From contig JALSLV010000086.1 of the NCBI GenBank assembly GCA_026988115.1, forward strand, positions 1 through 47,083: a DNA stretch of 47,083 nucleotides. The letters are read 5' to 3'. Under the pieces are notes generated by a model. The model had not been told where the DNA came from. It saw nothing but the letters and a program-made list of their open reading frames with translations, and made no database searches. Position numbers and translations under genes: made by a program. Each line of letters opens with the position of its first letter. The stretch's first letter is position 1. Below, piece after piece: positions 44,191-47,083 of the stretch. The stretch comes from Lysobacterales bacterium. GTDB lineage: Bacteria; Pseudomonadota; Gammaproteobacteria; Xanthomonadales; Marinicellaceae.

Positions 44191-45360
44191 TTATGATGTT
44201 TTATCAAAATTAGGCATTTCTTTAATGTAGATGTCTTGTTTACTGTAAGGAATTTCAATATTATGTTCATTGAATTTTTTATAAACCCTCATCAGTAAGC
44301 TGTGCGTCACTCGCCCTTTTAGAACAGGTTCGTCAATCCAAACAAGCAACTCAAAATCAATGCTTGAGGCCCCAAATAAGCGCATACGCACCCGAGGGTT
44401 GGGATTTTTACAGACATTATCGGCACTGTTGCCAATTTCTTCAAGCACCTTAACCACTAAGTCCAAATCCGTTCCATAAGCGACACCAACTTTTATTCTT
44501 AAACGAAATTTTTCCCAACGCCCACCGCTTTGATTTTTGATTTTGGCATTGCCAATAACGGCATTGGGCACGGTTATTTCAACATCATCGCGGGTTAATA
44601 TTCGGGTGGAGCGAATACCTACATTGGTCACCATGCCACGTTCGCCAGAATCTAGTACGACAAAGTCACCGACTTTATAAGGCGTATCTGCAATAATAAA
44701 AAAGCCCGAGAATAAATTAGACAAGGTGTCTTTTGCCGCAAAACCCACCGCAATACCAATAACTCCAGCCGAGGCAAGCCATGCGGTTGGGTTGATTCCC
44801 CAAATCAGCAGTATGAAATAAGAACCCGCGGCAACCAGAGTAATTTTCCCAATTAAATCAAACAAAGGAACGGTCTTACGTTGTATCATTTTAAATTTAT
44901 TGCGTAAATCGCTTAACACTTGTAGCAATAAATGCAAAATTTTAAACCCTCGCGTCATCCATAAAAGGACTATAAGTGTCAGCAGTATGCGCACCAAATT
45001 ACTCTTAAACCCTTCACTAACATTCAGTGTTTTGGTTGCAAGAATTAAGAATAAATAAAACACCGTTAGAAAAATAGGACGGCGCATTAATTCAATGAGT
45101 TTATCATCAACTAAAGTGCGTGTTCTTTTAGTCACTTGGGTGGCACTGCGCATGATAATAAATTGAATGATTTTGCCGACAATATAGCCAACGCAAGCAA
45201 TAATGATAAATTTTAAAAAGGGAATGCTTTGCAGTTGTTGCCAATAAGGCTGCCATGCTTGTGGTAAATAGTCGGCAAAATCTTTGATAAAATGAGTCAC
45301 TTCAACAGCAGGTGAAGGTGGCGAGGTATCTGTGGCAATGTGTTTGATAATTGTATTCAT
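44191..45360 (-). CDS. MscS family mechanosensitive channel
   Basis: The 389-residue protein has an N-terminal hydrophobic helix at about 49-72 (FLKFIIIACVGYIVG), further membrane segments, then the pore-lining TM3 and the MscS beta-domain: GVIGIAVGFAAKDTLSN, LFSGFFIIADTPYKVGDFV and VTNVGIRSTRI. It releases solutes under hypo-osmotic stress. The cytoplasmic domain ends with an alpha-beta cap (VAYGTDLDLVVKVLEEIG). It stands alone, divergent from the SGNH-like gene. Confidence 0.92.
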   Translation of the reverse strand: MNTIIKHIATDTSPPSPAVEVTHFIKDFADYLPQAWQPYWQQLQSIPFLKFIIIACVGYIVGKIIQFIIMRSATQVTKRTRTLVDDKLIELMRRPIFLTVFYLFLILATKTLNVSEGFKSNLVRILLTLIVLLWMTRGFKILHLLLQVLSDLRNKFKMIQRKTVPLFDLIGKITLVAAGSYFILLIWGINPTAWLASAGVIGIAVGFAAKDTLSNLFSGFFIIADTPYKVGDFVVLDSGERGMVTNVGIRSTRILTRDDVEITVPNAVIGNAKIKNQSGGRWEKFRLRIKVGVAYGTDLDLVVKVLEEIGNSADNVCKNPNPRVRMRLFGASSIDFELLVWIDEPVLKGRVTHSLLMRVYKKFNEHNIEIPYSKQDIYIKEMPNFDKTS

Positions 45361-45448
45361 GGATAAATTATACCTATTTGCTTATTTAAATGTCATAAAA
45401 ATTTTGCACAACACGTATAAAGTAATCAACCCAAACTTTATTTTGATT

Positions 45449-46561
45449 ATGCACCGTACTTGTGTTTTACTTTTATCTTTACTATTTATGAACAATTCAT
45501 TGGCAGGATTCGATGCTGTCTTTAAAGATGACTTTGAAGATTTTGTTCCAATAATAACCAGCACAAATGTATTTCTTACTGGGCATTCATTGCTTGATGA
45601 CCCTTTGGCTGATTATCTGCAAAGTATTTCAATTGACAAAGGCATTTCTTATCAGTGGAATGAGCAAAATATTGTTGGCTCACCCATTAGGTACAGAACC
45701 AGTGGCACAGTTTCTCCACCAAATAATTGGCAGGGCTATTTGACAGGCAAAAACCGCGACACTTTTAATATGGATGTCATAGCCGAATTAGCAAATCCTA
45801 CCACCATTGGTGCAGGTAATAAGTACGATGCATTAATCATTACTGAAAGTCATAATATTATTGATGCCATTATTTGGGAATACACGAATAGTTTATTAAG
45901 ACATTATCATGACCGATTACTGAGTGGGAATGCCAATGGCAAAACTTTGTTTTATCAATCGTGGTTGGATATTGACCCAAATAATCCTCAAGCATGGATT
46001 AATCATGAGTCGCTCATGGTTGCTGCATGGGAATGCATTGCAGAAAAAGTTAATCTTACCTTGGAGGCAGATGGTTTGCCCAAGACTGCTTCGGTCATTC
46101 CTGCCGGATTGGCATTAACCGAATTATTAACGCGTATTTTAAATGATGAAGTTGCAGGGTTTAACGGCACAGATTTACAAAAAATTGACTTATTGTTCGA
46201 TGATAATGTTCACCTCAATACAGAGGGTATATTTTATATGGCAGCAGTCAGTTATGTTTCGCTTTATGAAAATTCACCAACAGGTGTTTCAATCCCGGTG
46301 GGAATCAATCCCGCCACAGGGGCTGATTTACTGCAAGTGGCTTGGGAAGTGGTCAACAATTACCAACAAAATTACACCACCAAAACCATGAACCAATGCC
46401 GAAATTTATTTGCCACTCAAATCTGCAGCAGTTATTACAATTTTGATGGGCGACCAGGCGAAGTAGCAGGATGCGAAGATTGGATGAGCACCAACACCAA
46501 CAATTATTATAACCCTTTTAATTGGCCCGATGCAGGTTTGATTGTTTGGCCAGATCCGTGA
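45449..46561 (+). CDS. exported SGNH/GDSL-like hydrolase with N-terminal FE tag
   Basis: The protein has 370 residues from ATG 45449, giving a clean signal peptide (MHRTCVLLLSLLFMNNSLA); the longer version from 45332 overlaps the divergent MscS gene. Directly after cleavage comes GFDAVFKDDFEDF, the tag also seen at 13968, 15080 and 46564. A serine block GHSLLD (Ser47) and a D-x-x-H block DDNVHLN (Asp252, His255) fit an SGNH hydrolase. Cysteines cluster near the C-terminus. It would act as an esterase or deacetylase in the periplasm or outside. Substrate is unknown. Confidence 0.7.
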   Translation: MHRTCVLLLSLLFMNNSLAGFDAVFKDDFEDFVPIITSTNVFLTGHSLLDDPLADYLQSISIDKGISYQWNEQNIVGSPIRYRTSGTVSPPNNWQGYLTGKNRDTFNMDVIAELANPTTIGAGNKYDALIITESHNIIDAIIWEYTNSLLRHYHDRLLSGNANGKTLFYQSWLDIDPNNPQAWINHESLMVAAWECIAEKVNLTLEADGLPKTASVIPAGLALTELLTRILNDEVAGFNGTDLQKIDLLFDDNVHLNTEGIFYMAAVSYVSLYENSPTGVSIPVGINPATGADLLQVAWEVVNNYQQNYTTKTMNQCRNLFATQICSSYYNFDGRPGEVAGCEDWMSTNTNNYYNPFNWPDAGLIVWPDP

Positions 46562-46563
46562 TA

Positions 46564-46957
46564 TCATTCAAAACTATTCGTAAATATTTGGTCTGCAGTA
46601 GTATGTAATTTTATATCTACAAAAATTGGCAATAAGTTATTTTGAGGCAAACTAATGATTTCTCCTTGTGTAACATCGCAGCTTCCTAAAATGGCAGCAT
46701 TTGCACAATTAATATCATTATAAATTTCATTTGTATATGCATTATTAGTATCAGTTGAAAGATAGTAATCACCAAAAACTATAGGTAATGAGAATCCACC
46801 ATTAAAACTCGTAACTGTAGAGCCTAGAATAAAGCCTCTTTCATTCCAATAATCAATTATGATATTATCTAATGGAAGTCCAGTATTTATATCTGTAACA
46901 TAACCATTTATTCCTTGATTTAGTGTTATAAATATTGACAAATTTCTTGAGTTATTA
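46564..46957 (-). pseudogene. C-terminal remnant of an exported carboxypeptidase-regulatory-like protein, cut by an IS66 element
   Basis: About 130 residues remain. They contain a carboxypeptidase regulatory-like beta domain (GYVTDINTGLPLDNI, FNGGFSLPI, GDYYLST), and the chain ends in ADQIFTNSFE, a version of the FE tag. The reading frame has no signal peptide. Its first seven residues (up to the GTG at 46977) are encoded by the inverted repeat of the IS element, so the host coding sequence is cut at 46957/46958. The N-terminal part should lie beyond the IS. Confidence 0.72.
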
Positions 46958-47083
46958 GTAAGCGTCAACCAAACCACCCCCTATAATTAAATCTCAATCT
47001 GGTTCATACTTCTGCATTTATAAATCAGGAATAACCAAATGATCAGACGCAGCAAAGAACAATGGCAAGCCATTATCACTAAA
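46958..47083 (+). mobile_element. left end of an IS66-family insertion sequence (partial)
   Basis: The sequence from 46958 begins GTAAGCGTCAACCAAACCAC, the GTAAGCG start typical of IS66-family terminal inverted repeats. The first element gene begins 81 bases further in, as usual for this family. The rest of the element lies beyond the window, so the right inverted repeat and an 8-bp target duplication cannot be checked. Confidence 0.72.
47039..47083 (+). CDS. tnpA: IS66-family accessory protein TnpA, N-terminal fragment
   Basis: The frame from ATG 47039 reads MIRRSKEQWQAIITK up to the window end. RRS-x-x-QW-x-x-L/I is the characteristic N-terminus of IS66 TnpA, a small helix-turn-helix-like accessory protein upstream of tnpB and the tnpC transposase. 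Only 15 codons are visible, so the call leans on this motif and on the inverted repeat start at 46958. Confidence 0.65.
   Translation, partial: MIRRSKEQWQAIITK

Overview
The window looks like a chromosomal segment of an AT-rich Gram-negative bacterium, most likely a marine-type gammaproteobacterium. This rests on lipid A/LPS genes, a pilB-pilC-pilD-coaE cluster, sucCD, a DUF4426 protein and a PaaZ fusion protein. A recurring 'F-x-D-S-F-E' tag in exported proteins reminds me of Marinicella-like genomes, but that is from memory and tentative. Gene density is high, with many 1-8 nt start/stop overlaps.

Layout from the left. (1) 84-1534: a small lipoprotein and a DUF4143-type ATPase on the minus strand. 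(2) 1721-7963: a tightly overlapping plus-strand operon of paaZ, a PlsC-like acyltransferase, a Sfp-type phosphopantetheinyl transferase, a lipoprotein phospholipase D/cardiolipin synthase-like enzyme and an anchored periplasmic protein. (3) 8051-12226: a second overlapping operon with a FecCD-type permease, its ABC ATPase, a GspE-type ATPase and a class I glutamine amidotransferase. (4) 12322-18128: an exported redox module of a di-haem peroxidase, a DyP peroxidase (opposite strand), a DUF1800 protein and a Tat-exported DUF1501 protein. (5) 18118-22040: gamma-carbonic anhydrase, a DUF819 membrane protein, then a repeat-rich insertion zone. The zone has two 138-bp direct copies that include the last codons of the DUF819 gene, three copies of an 85-bp MITE-like element, a small exported protein and a methyltransferase. 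(6) 22041-25946 (minus): an HscC-type Hsp70 broken into ATPase and substrate-binding halves, followed by two J-like/RDD membrane proteins. (7) A CAU tRNA, then coaE, pilD, pilC and pilB (minus). (8) sucC-sucD with a clear terminator, and a DUF4426 protein. (9) 33528-37626 (minus): an LPS operon of a zf-CHCC mini-protein, a GT4 transferase, an O-antigen ligase-like protein, a GT2 transferase and a lipid A acyltransferase. (10) 37686-45360: an ELM1-family protein, an EF-hand protein, thiamine pyrophosphokinase, a PLP decarboxylase, a coniferyl-aldehyde-dehydrogenase-type enzyme, an acyl-CoA ligase and an MscS channel. (11) 45449-47083: an exported SGNH-like hydrolase with the FE tag and the C-terminal remnant of another tagged protein, cut by the left end of an IS66-family element whose tnpA starts at the window edge.

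The most interesting signals are the short FE tag shared by four otherwise unrelated exported proteins, the Hsp70 split that is explained by a 13-nt deletion, the duplicated DUF819 tail with only synonymous differences flanking a 1.5-kb insertion, and the IS66 junction inside a tagged gene.
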